A program made the position numbers and the translations under genes. A stretch of 64,000 nucleotides of DNA from Actinomycetospora sp. NBRC 106378 (GTDB taxonomy: Bacteria; Actinomycetota; Actinomycetes; Mycobacteriales; Pseudonocardiaceae). The stretch lies in contig NZ_BSTT01000002.1 in the NCBI RefSeq assembly GCF_030269685.1, positions 186,001 to 250,000 of the forward strand, written 5' to 3'. The notes beneath the pieces were generated by a model. It did not search any database. It was given only the letters and a program-made list of their open reading frames with translations, and was not told the DNA's origin. Positions 19,594 to 29,263 of this stretch are shown in pieces (within the stretch, counting starts at the first letter, position 1; each line of letters starts with the position of its first letter).

Positions 19594-20154
19594 ATGAGCA
19601 TCGAGATCGCCAACGAGTCCGGGGTCGACGTCGACGAGGCACCGATCGTCGACGTCGCCCGGTACGCGCTGGACCGGATGGGCGTGAGCCCGCTCGCCGA
19701 GCTGTCGATCCTGCTCGTGGAGCTCGAGCCGATGGCCGAGCTGCACGAGCGGTGGCTCGACCTGCCGGGGCCCACCGACGTCATGAGCTTCCCGATGGAC
19801 GAGCTGGACACGGCCAAGCGGCCGGACGCCCCGCCGTCGGGGCCGAGCCTGCTCGGCGACATCGTGCTGTGCCCCGCGTTCGCGCGGGACCAGGCGGTGT
19901 CGGCGGGGCACACCCTCGACGACGAGCTGCACCTGCTCACCGTCCACGGCGTGCTGCACCTGCTGGGATACGACCACGCCGAGCCCGACGAGGAGGCCGA
20001 GATGTTCGGCCTGCAGGGCGAGCTGCTCGGCGCGTGGCGGGCCGAGGTGGCGGAGCGGGCGCGCGCGGAACGGGACCGGCTGACGCGGGAGCGTCAGCGG
20101 GCTGCGGACGCGAAGCTGCTGGGCACGGTCGGGCTGGACGAGAGTTCGACGTGA
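19594..20154 (+). CDS. ybeY: Endoribonuclease YbeY
   Basis: 186 residues, slightly longer than average because of an Arg/Glu-rich C-terminal tail. The zinc motif [11 protein letters not shown] is intact, and [11 protein letters not shown] and GDIVLCP are family hallmarks. YbeY is a single-strand endoribonuclease needed for 16S rRNA 3'-end maturation and ribosome quality control. Its ATG follows the phoH stop with no gap, and its stop overlaps the next gene by GTGA. Confidence 0.95.
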   Translation: MSIEIANESGVDVDEAPIVDVARYALDRMGVSPLAELSILLVELEPMAELHERWLDLPGPTDVMSFPMDELDTAKRPDAPPSGPSLLGDIVLCPAFARDQAVSAGHTLDDELHLLTVHGVLHLLGYDHAEPDEEAEMFGLQGELLGAWRAEVAERARAERDRLTRERQRAADAKLLGTVGLDESST

Positions 20155-21617
20155 CCGCCGCCCAGATCGGGCAACTGATCGCCGCGCTCGTCCTGGTCCC
20201 GCTGGCCGGGGTGTTCGCGGCGGCCGACTCGGCCATCACCACGATGTCCCCGGCGCGGGTCGAGGCACTGGTGCGCGAGGGCCGGACGGGGGCGCGGGCG
20301 CTGGCCGCGGTCGTCGCCGACAAGCCGCGCCACCTCAACCTCCTGCTGCTCATGCGGCTCGCCTGCGAGGCCGTGGCCACCGTGCTCGGCGCCTACGTGG
20401 CGCTGCAGCTGGTGTCGGCCGAGGGCTGGGCGGTGACGATCGCGGCGCTCGTCGTCATCGTCGTGTCCTACGTGCTCATCGGCGTCGGGCCGCGCACGAT
20501 CGGCCTGCAGCACCCGTACGGCGTGGGGCTCGCCGTCGCCGTGCCGATCCGCGCCCTCGCCCGGCTGCTGGGCCCGCTGGCGTCGCTGCTGATCCTCGTC
20601 GGCAACGCGATCACGCCCGGACGTGGCTTCCGTGAGGGACCGTTCAGCCAGGAGGTCGAGCTGCGCGAGCTGGTCGACATGGCCGAGGCGCGCGGGCTCG
20701 TCGACGACGACGAGCGCTCCATGATCCAGTCGGTGTTCGAGCTCGACGACACGATGGTCCGCGAGGTGATGGTCCCGCGCACCGAGATGGTGTGGATCGA
20801 GCGGGACAAGTCGGTCCGCCAGGCCCTCGCGCTCGCACTGCGCTCGGGCTACTCGCGCATCCCGGTGATCGGCGAGAACGTCGACGACACCGTGGGCGTC
20901 ATCTACCTCAAGGACCTGGTGCGGTTCACCACCGCCCGCCAGAACGACCCGTCGAACTCGCCGGCCGACCACGCCGGCGCGGTCGGCGAGATCATGCGTC
21001 CCGCGGCCTACGTGCCCGACTCCAAGCAGGTCGACGACCTGCTCCGCGAGATGCAGCGGACCCGCAACCACATGGCCCTCGTCGTCGACGAGTACGGCGG
21101 CATCGCGGGTCTCGTGACGATCGAGGACATCCTCGAGGAGATCGTCGGGGAGATCACCGACGAGTACGACACCGCCGAGCACCGGCCCCTCGACCGGCTC
21201 GAGGACGGGTCACTGCGGGTCTCCGCGCGGCTGCCGGTGGAGGACCTCGAGGAGGCCGCGGGCGTCGAGTTCGAGGCCGAGGACGTCGACACCGTGGGCG
21301 GCCTGCTCGCCCAGCGGCTCGGCCGGGTCCCGCTGCCGGGTGCGGAGGCCGAGGTCGGGGGCCTGCGTCTGCGCGCCGAGGGCGGCGAGGACGATCGGGG
21401 CCGGATGCGGATCGTGTCGGTGCTGGTGTGGGACCCGCACCCGGCGCCGTCGGAGTCCGCCGCCGACGGGTCGGAGGACCACGGCGACGACGCCGACACG
21501 CTCGTGAGTGCGAGCGGGAGACGGACCGGGGCCGAGCTCGGCCGCCGGGCAGGAGACGCAGCGCAGCGGAGCTCGACCATGTGGTCGGGAGAGACGGGAG
21601 AGGGCCAGCGTGGGTGA
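20151..21617 (+). CDS. Hemolysin C/CorC-type membrane protein with CBS domains
   Basis: 488 residues. The N-terminal DUF21 region has about four transmembrane segments (to about residue 175). Two CBS domains follow ([11 protein letters not shown] ... [20 protein letters not shown] and [20 protein letters not shown]), then a CorC/HlyC C-terminal domain and a disordered tail. Relatives are Mg2+/Co2+ efflux or Mg2+ homeostasis proteins; the name hemolysin is historical. GTG 20151 overlaps the ybeY stop. Commonly sits between ybeY and era in actinobacteria. Confidence 0.9.
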   Translation: MTAAQIGQLIAALVLVPLAGVFAAADSAITTMSPARVEALVREGRTGARALAAVVADKPRHLNLLLLMRLACEAVATVLGAYVALQLVSAEGWAVTIAALVVIVVSYVLIGVGPRTIGLQHPYGVGLAVAVPIRALARLLGPLASLLILVGNAITPGRGFREGPFSQEVELRELVDMAEARGLVDDDERSMIQSVFELDDTMVREVMVPRTEMVWIERDKSVRQALALALRSGYSRIPVIGENVDDTVGVIYLKDLVRFTTARQNDPSNSPADHAGAVGEIMRPAAYVPDSKQVDDLLREMQRTRNHMALVVDEYGGIAGLVTIEDILEEIVGEITDEYDTAEHRPLDRLEDGSLRVSARLPVEDLEEAAGVEFEAEDVDTVGGLLAQRLGRVPLPGAEAEVGGLRLRAEGGEDDRGRMRIVSVLVWDPHPAPSESAADGSEDHGDDADTLVSASGRRTGAELGRRAGDAAQRSSTMWSGETGEGQRG

Positions 21618-22872
21618 CGTGTCAGGAGTCCCGGGACCGAACCCGCGGCACGACGTCGTCGTGGTCGGCGGCGGCATCGTCGGGCTCGCGGTGCTCACGG
21701 CGCTGCTCGACGCCGGGCACACGTCGGTCGCCCTGGTCGAGCGGGAGTCGTCGCTGGCCGGGCACCAGACGGGGCGGAACTCCAACGTCATCCACTCCGG
21801 GCTGTACTACGCGCCGGGCTCGCTGAAGGCCCGGCTCGCGGTCGCGGGCTGCGCGGAGACGAAGGCGTTCTGCGCCGAGCACGACCTCCCCTTCCTCGAG
21901 TGCGGCAAGGTCGTGGCGGCCACCGGCGAGGACGAGCTGCCGCGGATGGCGGAGCTGGTGCGCCGGGGCCGGGCCAACGGCGTCGAGGTGCACGAGCTCG
22001 ACGCGGCGGGCGTGCGCGACCGCGAGCCCGCCGTCAGCGCGGTGGCGGGCCTCTTCGTCCCCTCGACCGGGATCTGCGACTACGAGGCGATCACGGTGAA
22101 GCTGGCCGAGCTCGCCGTCGCGCGCGGCGCGGTGATCCACACCGGGCGCGCCGTGCGGTCGACGGTGCGCCGGCGTCGGGACGTCGTGGTCCACACCGAC
22201 GGCGGCGACCTGCTCGCCGGGCAGGTCGTGGTGTGCGCGGGGCTGCGCTCCGACGAGATCGCACGGGCCTCGGGCTTCGACCCCGGCGTGCGGATCGTGC
22301 CGTTCCGGGGCGAGTACTCCGACCTGCGCGGACCGAAGGCCGACGCGATCCGGGGCCTGGTCTACCCGGTGCCCGACCCGGCGTTCCCGTTCCTCGGCGT
22401 GCACGCCACGCGTGGGGTGGACGGTTCGGTGCACGTCGGGCCGAACGCCGTCCTCGCGCTGGCCCGCGAGGGCTACGACTGGCGGACCCTGAAGGTGCGC
22501 GAGCTCGCCGGCACCCTGACCGACCCCGGATTCCTCGCCCTCGCGGCCAGGCAGTGGCGCTACGGGATCGGCGAGATGCAGCGCTCGCTGTCGAAGGCCG
22601 CCATGGCGAAGGCGGTCGCGAAGATGCTGCCCGGCACCACCGCCGCCGACCTGCACCCGCCGCACGACGTCATGCGCCGGGCCGGGGTGCGTGCGCAGGC
22701 GGTGCGGCCGGACGGGTCGCTGGTCGACGACTTCCTGTTCGCCGAGGACCGTGCCGAGGACGTGTCGGTGCTGCACGTGCTCAACGCGCCCTCCCCGGCG
22801 GCCACCGCGGCGCTGCCGATCGGACGCGAGATCGTGGCCCGCCTCGAGGGCAAGTCGGTGGAGGCCGCGTGA
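21610..22872 (+). CDS. lhgO: L-2-hydroxyglutarate oxidase (LhgO family)
   Basis: 420 residues. FAD-dependent DAO-fold oxidase with DVVVVGGGIVGLAV at the N-terminus and the family signature GRNSNVIHSGLYYAPGS. Oxidises L-2-hydroxyglutarate to 2-oxoglutarate, a metabolite-repair step. GTG 21610 lies 5 nt after GGGAGAGGG and overlaps the upstream stop by 8 nt; GTG 21619 is an alternative. Its stop overlaps the era start (GTGA). Confidence 0.87.
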   Translation: MGDVSGVPGPNPRHDVVVVGGGIVGLAVLTALLDAGHTSVALVERESSLAGHQTGRNSNVIHSGLYYAPGSLKARLAVAGCAETKAFCAEHDLPFLECGKVVAATGEDELPRMAELVRRGRANGVEVHELDAAGVRDREPAVSAVAGLFVPSTGICDYEAITVKLAELAVARGAVIHTGRAVRSTVRRRRDVVVHTDGGDLLAGQVVVCAGLRSDEIARASGFDPGVRIVPFRGEYSDLRGPKADAIRGLVYPVPDPAFPFLGVHATRGVDGSVHVGPNAVLALAREGYDWRTLKVRELAGTLTDPGFLALAARQWRYGIGEMQRSLSKAAMAKAVAKMLPGTTAADLHPPHDVMRRAGVRAQAVRPDGSLVDDFLFAEDRAEDVSVLHVLNAPSPAATAALPIGREIVARLEGKSVEAA

Positions 22873-23768
22873 CGCAGCCCTGGCCGGAGGACTTCCGTTC
22901 CGGGTTCGCCTGCTTCGTCGGGCGGCCCAACGTCGGGAAGTCGACCCTGACGAACGCGCTGGTGGGGCAGAAGGTCGCGATCACCTCGTCGCGGCCGCAG
23001 ACCACCCGGCACGCCATCCGCGGCATCGTGCACCGCCCCGACGGGCAGCTCGTGCTCGTCGACACCCCCGGGCTGCACAAGCCGCGCACGCTGCTGGGGG
23101 AGCGGCTCAACGACGTCGTGCGCACCACGTGGGCCGAGGTCGACGTCGTCGGGTTCTGCGCGCCGGCCGACCAGGCGGTGGGACCGGGCGACCGGTTCAT
23201 CATCTCGGAGCTGCGCAAGATCGCCGACCGGACACCCGTCGTCGGGATCCTGACGAAGACCGACCTCGCGCGCCCGGAGGTGATCGCCGAGCGGCTGCTG
23301 GAGCTGCAGCAGCTCGCCGACTTCGCCGAGATCGTGCCGGTGTCGGCCGTGTCGGGGAAGCAGGTCGAGCTGCTCACCGAGCTGCTGCTCGCCCAGATGC
23401 CGCCCGGCCCGCCGCTCTACCCCGAGGGCGAGCTCTCCGACGAGCCGGAGACGACGATGATCGCGGAGTTCATCCGCGAGGCCGCCCTCGAGGGCGTGCG
23501 CGACGAGCTCCCGCACTCGCTCGCCGTGGTGGTCGAGGAGATGGTGGAGGGGAAGACCCTCAGGATCCGGGCCGAGATCTTCGTCGAGCGGCCGTCGCAG
23601 AAGGCGATCGTGATCGGCCGGGGCGGGTCCCGCCTCAAGGAGGTCGGGACCAGCTCCCGGCAGCAGATCGAGAAGATGCTCGGCACCCAGGTGCACCTCG
23701 ACCTGTTCGTCAAGGTGGCCAAGGACTGGCAGCGTGACCCCCGGCAGCTGCGCAAGCTGGGGTTCTGA
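22869..23768 (+). CDS. era: GTPase Era
   Basis: 299 residues. G1 GRPNVGKST (18-26), G2 TTRH, G3 DTPG (61-64), G4 TKTD (about 130) and a C-terminal KH domain with the GRGG loop. Era binds the 3' end of 16S rRNA and assists 30S assembly. GTG 22869 overlaps the preceding stop. The GTP-hydrolysis strand reads FCAPAD where most relatives have FVVPAD, a mild variation. Last gene of the phoH-ybeY-hlyC-lhgO-era run. Confidence 0.96.
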   Translation: MTQPWPEDFRSGFACFVGRPNVGKSTLTNALVGQKVAITSSRPQTTRHAIRGIVHRPDGQLVLVDTPGLHKPRTLLGERLNDVVRTTWAEVDVVGFCAPADQAVGPGDRFIISELRKIADRTPVVGILTKTDLARPEVIAERLLELQQLADFAEIVPVSAVSGKQVELLTELLLAQMPPGPPLYPEGELSDEPETTMIAEFIREAALEGVRDELPHSLAVVVEEMVEGKTLRIRAEIFVERPSQKAIVIGRGGSRLKEVGTSSRQQIEKMLGTQVHLDLFVKVAKDWQRDPRQLRKLGF

Positions 23769-23780
23769 CCGCCGGCTTGG

Positions 23781-23830
23781 TGGCAGGAAAGCGTCGTTGC
23801 TGTCATCCAGTGGCAGGAACGCCGCATCGT
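23781..23830. repeat. Repeat family B, copy 2 (direct, degenerate)
   Basis: TGGCAGGAAAGCGTCGTTGC at 23781-23800 matches one arm of the 15038 palindrome. TGGCAGGAA starts again in the same orientation at 23811, so this copy is a partial tandem rather than a palindrome. It begins 12 nt after the era stop. Confidence 0.75.
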
Positions 23831-23907
23831 CGGGGGGCGATCAGCCGAGCGCGGCGAAGAGCGGCGTGAGCTGGCCGGAATCGACGTACTGCGCGAGCCC
23901 CGGCTCC

Positions 23908-24056
23908 CCGCCGAGGGTCACACCAGGCAGCGTCCCGGGCTGCGGAACCTGCGTGACGTGAACCTCGCGCCGGATGGGGCGGCCAACCTCGCGCCGAGGG
24001 TCACACCAGGCAGCGTCCCGGGCCGCGGAACCTGTCTGACGTGAACCTCGCCGGAG
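23908..24056. repeat. Repeat family C, two tandem copies
   Basis: Two near-identical units of about 60 bp begin at about 23910 and 23993 (period 83 bp). Each reads GAGGGTCACACCAGGCAGC ... GCGGAACCTG ... TGACGTGAACCTCG. Each contains imperfect inverted arms (GTCAC/GTGAC, CAGG/CCTG, CAGC/GCTG in copy 1). In reverse complement they match the elements at 28724 and 50913. They fill the era-DUF4190 gap, of which 23769-24063 holds no other feature except a possible minus-strand gene remnant ending at 23841. Confidence 0.8.
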
Positions 24057-24063
24057 CGGGCCC

Positions 24064-24390
24064 CTACATCGAGTAGGAGTACGAGAAGCTGCCGCCGTTG
24101 GCGATGATGAGGACCCAGAACAGGATCCACATCGCGCAGCCGATCCCGCCCAGCACGAGCGCGGTGATCGCGAGCGGCCGGCCGTTCTCGCCCGAGCGCG
24201 CGATCTGGCGCAGCGACACCCAGCCGCACACGACGGCGGCGAGCGGTACGAAGAACGCCGCGATCAGAGCGACGATCGACAGCACGTTGGTGCGCCGGGC
24301 GACCGGCGGGCCGTACCCCGCGGGCTGGGCCGGGGGTTGGCCGTAGCCGACCGGCTCGGGGGCGAAGGGCTGCTGCTGCGGAGTGGTCAT
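24064..24390 (-). CDS. DUF4190 domain membrane protein
   Basis: 108 residues. A Pro/Gln/Gly-rich cytoplasmic N-terminus (PFAPEPVGYGQPPAQ) is followed by two transmembrane helices joined by a short loop (SLRQIARSGENGRPLAITAL), the DUF4190 pattern. Function unknown. ATG 24390 lies 6 nt after GGGAGGAA. Convergent with era and divergent from recO. Confidence 0.85.
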   Translation of the reverse strand: MTTPQQQPFAPEPVGYGQPPAQPAGYGPPVARRTNVLSIVALIAAFFVPLAAVVCGWVSLRQIARSGENGRPLAITALVLGGIGCAMWILFWVLIIANGGSFSYSYSM

Positions 24391-24497
24391 GACGGGTTCC
24401 TCCCGGCTCGATGTGACGGAACGTGACATTAGCGGGGAGCCACTCCCCGTCGTATAGGCCGGACGAGTGAGCAGGGCGGGATGTCGGACCGGAGTGC

Positions 24498-24503
24498 CAG
24501 GAT
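24498..24503 (+). promoter_or_regulatory. -10 box of leaderless recO
   Basis: CAGGAT ends 7 nt before the recO GTG (24510), and no ribosome-binding site precedes the start. Confidence 0.4.
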
Positions 24504-24509
24504 GGGTCC

Positions 24510-25367
24510 GTGGGCTTCTACCGCGACACCGGTGTGGTGCTGCGGTGTCAGAAACTCGGCGAGGCCGACCGGATCGTCACGCTGCTGACCCAGCACCACG
24601 GCAAGGTGCGCGCCACCGCGAAGGGCGTCCGCCGGACCACGTCGAAGTTCGGCGCCCGCCTCGAGCCGTTCGGGCACGTCGACCTGCAGCTGCACACCGG
24701 ACGCAGCCTCGACATCGTCACCCAGGTGCAGACGATCGACGCCTTCGGCGGGGATCTCGTCGCCGACTACCCGCGCTACACCGCCGGCTGCGCACTACTC
24801 GAGACCGCCGACCGGCTCACCCCGGAGGAGGGCGAGCCCGCCCGCGAGCTGTTCCTGCTGCTCGTCGGCGCGCTCCGCGGCCTCGCCCTCGGGCGCCGCG
24901 ACCCGCACCTGGTCCTCGACGCCTACCTGCTGCGGGCCATGGTCGTCGCCGGCTACGCGCCGGCCGTCACCGAGTGCGCCCGCTGCGGGGTCGAGCCGGA
25001 GACTCCCCTGGACGCCCCGGACGGCACGCACGGCTTCCACCGTCGCTTCGCGGTGGCCGCCGGGGGAGCGGTGTGCGACGACTGCCGACCCGGCGGGTCG
25101 GTGGTGCCCTCGTGGTGGACCTGGCGGCTGCTCGAGGCCCTGCGCGACGGCGACTGGAGCGTCGCCGAGCAGAGCCCGCCCGACGCCCGCCGCGACGCCG
25201 CGGGCCTCGTGGCCGCGCACCTGCAGTGGCACCTCGAGCGCCAGCTGCGCTCGCTCCCGCTGGTCGACCGCCGTGGCGCGGTCCCGCGGGTGGACCTCGA
25301 GGACGGGGTCCCGACGACGGAGGACGACGGCACCCGCCGTCAGGAAGCATCGGAAGGAGTCGTGTGA
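24510..25367 (+). CDS. recO: DNA repair protein RecO
   Basis: 285 residues. OB-fold N-terminus with the classic [20 protein letters not shown], helical C-terminal domain with a zinc-site pattern (CARCG ... CDDC). RecO loads RecA on SSB-coated DNA in the RecFOR pathway. Overlaps uppS by 4 nt. Confidence 0.95.
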   Translation: MGFYRDTGVVLRCQKLGEADRIVTLLTQHHGKVRATAKGVRRTTSKFGARLEPFGHVDLQLHTGRSLDIVTQVQTIDAFGGDLVADYPRYTAGCALLETADRLTPEEGEPARELFLLLVGALRGLALGRRDPHLVLDAYLLRAMVVAGYAPAVTECARCGVEPETPLDAPDGTHGFHRRFAVAAGGAVCDDCRPGGSVVPSWWTWRLLEALRDGDWSVAEQSPPDARRDAAGLVAAHLQWHLERQLRSLPLVDRRGAVPRVDLEDGVPTTEDDGTRRQEASEGVV

Positions 25368-26230
25368 GTCCGCTGCGTCAGCGCGCCGAACGGAGTCGCG
25401 GCCGGTCGGGAGCCCGGCTGCGCGGACCGGGCGACCCGACGGTGATGGCCCCGACGCCGCACCCCTCGGGGGCCACGGCGCCGCCGATCCCGGCCGACCT
25501 GGTCCCGAACCACGTCGCGCTCGTCATGGACGGCAACGGCCGGTGGGCCAACCAGCGCGGCCTGCCGCGCATCGAGGGGCACCGGCACGGCGAGGCGCAG
25601 CTGCTCGACGTCGTGCGCGGGTGCATCGACGTCGGCGTGAAGTGGATCAGCGCGTACGCCTTCTCCACCGAGAACTGGCGGCGCAGCCCGGAGGAGGTCC
25701 GCTTCCTGCTCGGCTTCAACCGCGACGTGATCCGGCGCCGCCGTGACGAGATGCACGCGATGGGCGTCCGGGTCCGCTGGTCGGGGCAGCGCCCGCGGCT
25801 GTGGCGCAGCGTCATCAAGGAGCTCGAGATCGCCGAGGAGCTGACGAAGGACAACGACGTCGTCACCCTCACCATGTGCGTCAACTACGGCGGGCGGGCC
25901 GAGATCGTCGGCGCGGCGCGGGAGCTGGCCCGCCGGGCGGCCGCGGGGGAGATCGACCCGGAGCGCATCGACGAGCGGGCGCTCGCCCGCTACCTCGACG
26001 AGCCGGACATGCCCGACGTCGACCTGTTCGTGCGCAGTTCCGGGGAGCAGCGCACCTCGAACTTCCTGCTCTGGCAGTCCGCGTACGCCGAGATGGTCTT
26101 CCTCGACACGCTGTTCCCCGACTTCGACCGCCGCCACCTCTGGCAGGCCTGCGAGATCTACGCCTCCCGCGACCGTCGCTACGGCGGCGCCGTCGACGCG
26201 TCCCGGGTCGATCCTGCCGAGGAGAGCTGA
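25364..26230 (+). CDS. uppS: Isoprenyl transferase (cis-prenyl diphosphate synthase)
   Basis: 288 residues. MDGNGRWA (55-62) with the catalytic Asp, AYAFSTENW and [15 protein letters not shown] place it in the UppS family. It builds the long-chain polyprenyl phosphate carrier used for peptidoglycan and arabinogalactan precursors. GTG 25364 lies 5 nt after GGAAGGAG and overlaps the recO stop. The first 40 residues are a poorly conserved basic extension. Confidence 0.95.
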   Translation: MSPLRQRAERSRGRSGARLRGPGDPTVMAPTPHPSGATAPPIPADLVPNHVALVMDGNGRWANQRGLPRIEGHRHGEAQLLDVVRGCIDVGVKWISAYAFSTENWRRSPEEVRFLLGFNRDVIRRRRDEMHAMGVRVRWSGQRPRLWRSVIKELEIAEELTKDNDVVTLTMCVNYGGRAEIVGAARELARRAAAGEIDPERIDERALARYLDEPDMPDVDLFVRSSGEQRTSNFLLWQSAYAEMVFLDTLFPDFDRRHLWQACEIYASRDRRYGGAVDASRVDPAEES

Positions 26231-26641
26231 GTGAGCCGCGAGGCCGCCACCACCGCCACCCTGCTGATCACGGCCCGCGAGGCCCTGGAGAAGTTCGTGG
26301 AGGTCCGCGTCGACGACGACGGGGCCCTCTCCTTCCGTCACGGCGACGTGCCGTGCGCGGTGCAGGGCGTCGAGCTCGTCGAGGGGCTCGCCGTCCTCTC
26401 CCTGACCTGCGTCGTCGCGTGGGACCTGCCCGACGACGACGTCCCGCGCCGGATCGCCGAGCGCGCCGGGCAGGGGCTCTTCGGCACGCTCGGCGTGGTG
26501 CGGGCCGAGGCCGGCTGGGACGTGACGCTGCGCTACGCGTTCCCGGCCGAGGACCTCGCCCCCGATCCCCTCGGCACCCTGCTCATGCTCGTCGTGTCCA
26601 CGGCATCTCAGGTCCGGGCCGATCTCGTCGGCGCGTCCTGA
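26231..26641 (+). CDS. YbjN/type III secretion chaperone-like small protein
   Basis: 136 residues. Alternating beta strands and two helices (VEVRVDDDGALSFRHGDVPC ... VLSLTCVVAWDLP ... TLLMLVVSTASQVRADLV) resemble the YbjN/TY3-chaperone-like fold common in actinobacteria. No catalytic residues. Starts at the base after the uppS stop, so it is co-translated. Function unknown; the fold call is by eye. Confidence 0.6.
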   Translation: MSREAATTATLLITAREALEKFVEVRVDDDGALSFRHGDVPCAVQGVELVEGLAVLSLTCVVAWDLPDDDVPRRIAERAGQGLFGTLGVVRAEAGWDVTLRYAFPAEDLAPDPLGTLLMLVVSTASQVRADLVGAS

Positions 26642-26694
26642 CGCTGCGGTTTACACCGATTGCACGCTCTCTGTCCGTTTTCTCCCGTAGTCTC

Positions 26695-26715
26695 CTCCGG
26701 ACGTCGCATCCGGAG
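26695..26715 (+). promoter_or_regulatory. Hairpin in the BCCT transporter leader
   Basis: CTCCGGA (26695-26701) and TCCGGAG (26709-26715) pair around a 7-nt loop, 36 nt before the ATG. It lies in an unusually AT-richer stretch (26646-26695) that probably carries the promoter. Confidence 0.35.
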
Positions 26716-26750
26716 AGGAGGGCGCCCGCCGCACCGGGGGGCGTACCGGT

Positions 26751-28655
26751 ATGACACAGCAGCAGGAGAGTCCCCCCGCGAGACCGCCCGAGGAACAGGG
26801 CGGGAGCGCCGCGGACGTGAAGGGCGTGCCGGTCGACAAGGTCGTCTTCGGCGTCGGCGCGTCCCTGGCCGTCGTCTTCGTGCTCTGGGGGATCCTCAGC
26901 ACGGAATCGTTGAGCTCGGTCTCGAGCAGCATGATCGGCGGCCTCATCCAGGGCGGCGGCTGGCTGTTCATCCTCGCGGCCACCGGCTTCGTGGTGTTCG
27001 CGCTCTGGCTCGCGTTCTCGAAGTTCGGCCGCATCAAGCTCGGCGGTGAGGACGAGCAGCCCGAGTTCCGCACCGTGTCGTGGATCGCGATGATGTTCTC
27101 GGCGGGCATGGGCATCGGGCTGATGTTCTACGGCGTCGCCGAGCCGCTCTCGTTCTTCACCAGTCCGCCGCCGGGGTCGGTGGCCGGCGGAGACCAGGTG
27201 GAGGCGCTGCGCACGGCGATGGCCACGTCGCTGTTCCACTGGACGCTGCACCCGTGGGCCATCTACGCCGTCGTCGGGCTCGCGATCGCCTACTCGACGT
27301 TCCGCAAGGGTCGTCGGCAGCTCATCAGCCAGGCCTTCATCCCGCTGATCGGGGAGAGGGCGGCCAACGGCACGCCCGGCCGGATCATCGACATCATCGC
27401 GATCTTCGCGACCGTCTTCGGCTCGGCCGCCTCGCTCGGCCTCGGCGCGCTGCAGATCGGCGGCGGGCTCGACGCCACCGGCTTCCTGCCCGACGCCGGC
27501 AACGAGGTGCTCGTCCCGATCATCATCGTCCTGACGGCGGCGTTCATCCTGTCCGCGGTCTCGGGCGTGGCCAAGGGCATCCAGTGGCTCTCGAACATCA
27601 ACATGGTGCTCGCGGGCGTGCTGGCGCTGTTCGTGTTCGTGGTCGGCCCGACGGTGATCATCCTCGACCTGCTGCCCACCGCGGTCGGCGCCTACTTCTC
27701 CGAGTTCTTCGAGATGGTGGGCCGGACGGAGGCCACCGGCGGCGCGCCGATGCTCGACTGGCTCTCGTCGTGGACGGTCTTCTACTGGGCCTGGTGGATC
27801 TCCTGGACCCCGTTCGTCGGCATGTTCCTCGCGAAGATCAGCCGGGGTCGCACGATCCGGCAGTTCGTCGGCGGCGTCATGCTGGTGCCGAGCCTGGTCT
27901 CGCTGATCTGGTTCGCCATCTTCGGCGGCACCGCGATCACTCAGCAGCAGCAGGGGCTGAACCCGGCCGGGGCGGACACCGAGTCGCAGCTGTTCTCGGT
28001 GCTGCAGGCCTACCCGCTGGCCACCGTCACCGGGATCCTGGTGATGGTGCTGGTCGCGATCTTCTTCGTGTCCGGCGCGGACGCCGCGTCGATCGTCACC
28101 GGCACGCTCTCGCAGCGCGGCACCGACGAGCCGAAGAAGTGGGTCGTCATCTTCTGGGGCGCCACGATGGGTCTCGTCGCCATGGTGATGCTGCTGGTCG
28201 GCGGCGAGGACGCCCTGTCCGGGCTGCAGAACCTGACGATCCTGGTCGCCGCGCCGTTCGTGATCATCATGATCGCGCTCTGCGTCGCCCTCACCCGCGA
28301 TCTCAACCACGACCCCGTCGTGCTCCGCGAGATCAAGGGCACCGAGGTGATCGAGCAGGCCATCGACTACGGCACCGACAAGCACGGGGACGACTTCTAC
28401 CTGCGGGTGCAGTCGTTCCCGGCCGACGCCGACGGTCCGTGGCGCACCGCGGTGAACGACGCCGGGGAGCGTGTCACCTACGCCGACGTGCGGCGCAACG
28501 CCGACCCGTTCCGGGAGTCCGACGAGCCGGTGCCCGCGGACGCGCCGGAACGCGGCCGCCCCGACGCCGACGGGATCGACGACACCCTGCAGGTCGGTCC
28601 GACGGGTGGCGCCGAGCGCGAGACCGCCGGTCGCCCGAGCGCCGACCGGGAGTAG
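26751..28655 (+). CDS. BCCT-family betaine/choline/carnitine transporter
   Basis: 634 residues with about 12 transmembrane helices. The Gly-rich substrate loop GMGIGLMFYGVAEP and the family signature WTVFYWAWWISWTPFVGMF are intact. A hydrophilic C-terminal tail of about 110 residues follows the last helix; in BetP-type carriers such tails sense osmotic stress. The gene probably imports a trimethylammonium osmolyte. It stands alone, with its own leader and terminator. Confidence 0.93.
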   Translation: MTQQQESPPARPPEEQGGSAADVKGVPVDKVVFGVGASLAVVFVLWGILSTESLSSVSSSMIGGLIQGGGWLFILAATGFVVFALWLAFSKFGRIKLGGEDEQPEFRTVSWIAMMFSAGMGIGLMFYGVAEPLSFFTSPPPGSVAGGDQVEALRTAMATSLFHWTLHPWAIYAVVGLAIAYSTFRKGRRQLISQAFIPLIGERAANGTPGRIIDIIAIFATVFGSAASLGLGALQIGGGLDATGFLPDAGNEVLVPIIIVLTAAFILSAVSGVAKGIQWLSNINMVLAGVLALFVFVVGPTVIILDLLPTAVGAYFSEFFEMVGRTEATGGAPMLDWLSSWTVFYWAWWISWTPFVGMFLAKISRGRTIRQFVGGVMLVPSLVSLIWFAIFGGTAITQQQQGLNPAGADTESQLFSVLQAYPLATVTGILVMVLVAIFFVSGADAASIVTGTLSQRGTDEPKKWVVIFWGATMGLVAMVMLLVGGEDALSGLQNLTILVAAPFVIIMIALCVALTRDLNHDPVVLREIKGTEVIEQAIDYGTDKHGDDFYLRVQSFPADADGPWRTAVNDAGERVTYADVRRNADPFRESDEPVPADAPERGRPDADGIDDTLQVGPTGGAERETAGRPSADRE

Positions 28656-28668
28656 CGCACGCCGCACC

Positions 28669-28701
28669 GTGGCCCGTCCCCGCGCGTCGGGGGCGGGCCA
28701 C
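28669..28701 (+). terminator. Terminator of the BCCT gene
   Basis: Thirteen pairs including one G-U (28669-28681 with 28689-28701), 7-nt loop, beginning 14 nt after the stop. Confidence 0.75.
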
Positions 28702-28723
28702 GCTGGTGTCCGGGCCGGCCGCG

Positions 28724-28778
28724 AGACTCACATGAGGCAGCCTCGACGTTCCGCGGGCATGCCTGGTGTGCACCTCGG
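28724..28778. repeat. Repeat family C, copy 3
   Basis: CACATGAGGCAGCCTCGACG ... GCCTGGTGTGCACCTCGG. Its last 20 bases match the copy at 50913 exactly apart from one position, and its middle (GTTCCGCGG) matches the reverse complement of the copies near 23910-24056. It lies between the BCCT terminator and the 3' end of furB. Confidence 0.75.
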
Positions 28779-28816
28779 CGCCCCGGGTCAGCGCGGGCCG
28801 GGCGAGGGACCCGTCG

Positions 28817-29263
28817 TCAGGAACGGCAGCCCGAGCAGGTCCCGATGATCTCGACCGTGTGATCGATCTCGGCGAAGCCGTGCTCCACCGCGACCTTCTC
28901 CGCCCAGTGCTCGACGGCGGGCCCCTCGACCTCCACCGTGCGCCCGCAGACCCGGCACACGAGGTGGTGATGATGGGTGTCCGAGCAGCGGCGGTAGGAG
29001 GCCTCGCCCGCCGTCGTGCGCAGGACGTCGATCTCGCCGGCGTCGGCGAGGGCCTGCAGCGTGCGGTACACGGTCGTCAGGCCGATGCCCTCGCCGCGGC
29101 GGCGCAGCTCCTCGTGGATGTCCTGGGCGGAGCGGAAGTCGTCGAGCTCGTCGAGGAGGTCGCCGATCGCCGCCCGCTGCCGGGTCGACCGCTGCCCGGG
29201 GACGACGGTCGGCCTCGATTCAGAGACCATGGGTCGAGCTCCGCCGTGCTGCGTCTCCCGCAC
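28817..29263 (-). CDS. furB: Fur-family regulator, Zur/FurB-like
   Basis: 148 residues. Winged helix (STRQRAAIGDLLDELDDFRS ... GLTTVYRTLQALADAG), regulatory metal site SDTHHHHLVC and two structural Cys pairs (CRVCG, CSGC). The ArsR-Fur order matches the mycobacterial smtB-zur pair, which suggests zinc sensing. GTG 29263 follows the arsR stop directly with AGGAGG 8 nt upstream. The internal ATG at 29230, with GGCGGAG, is an alternative start. Confidence 0.88.
   Translation of the reverse strand: MRETQHGGARPMVSESRPTVVPGQRSTRQRAAIGDLLDELDDFRSAQDIHEELRRRGEGIGLTTVYRTLQALADAGEIDVLRTTAGEASYRRCSDTHHHHLVCRVCGRTVEVEGPAVEHWAEKVAVEHGFAEIDHTVEIIGTCSGCRS

Noticed and set aside
23908..24056. CRISPR array at the two tandem repeat C copies
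   Set aside because: Only two units, about 60-bp repeats with a spacer of about 20 bp, and similar single copies exist elsewhere; no cas gene.
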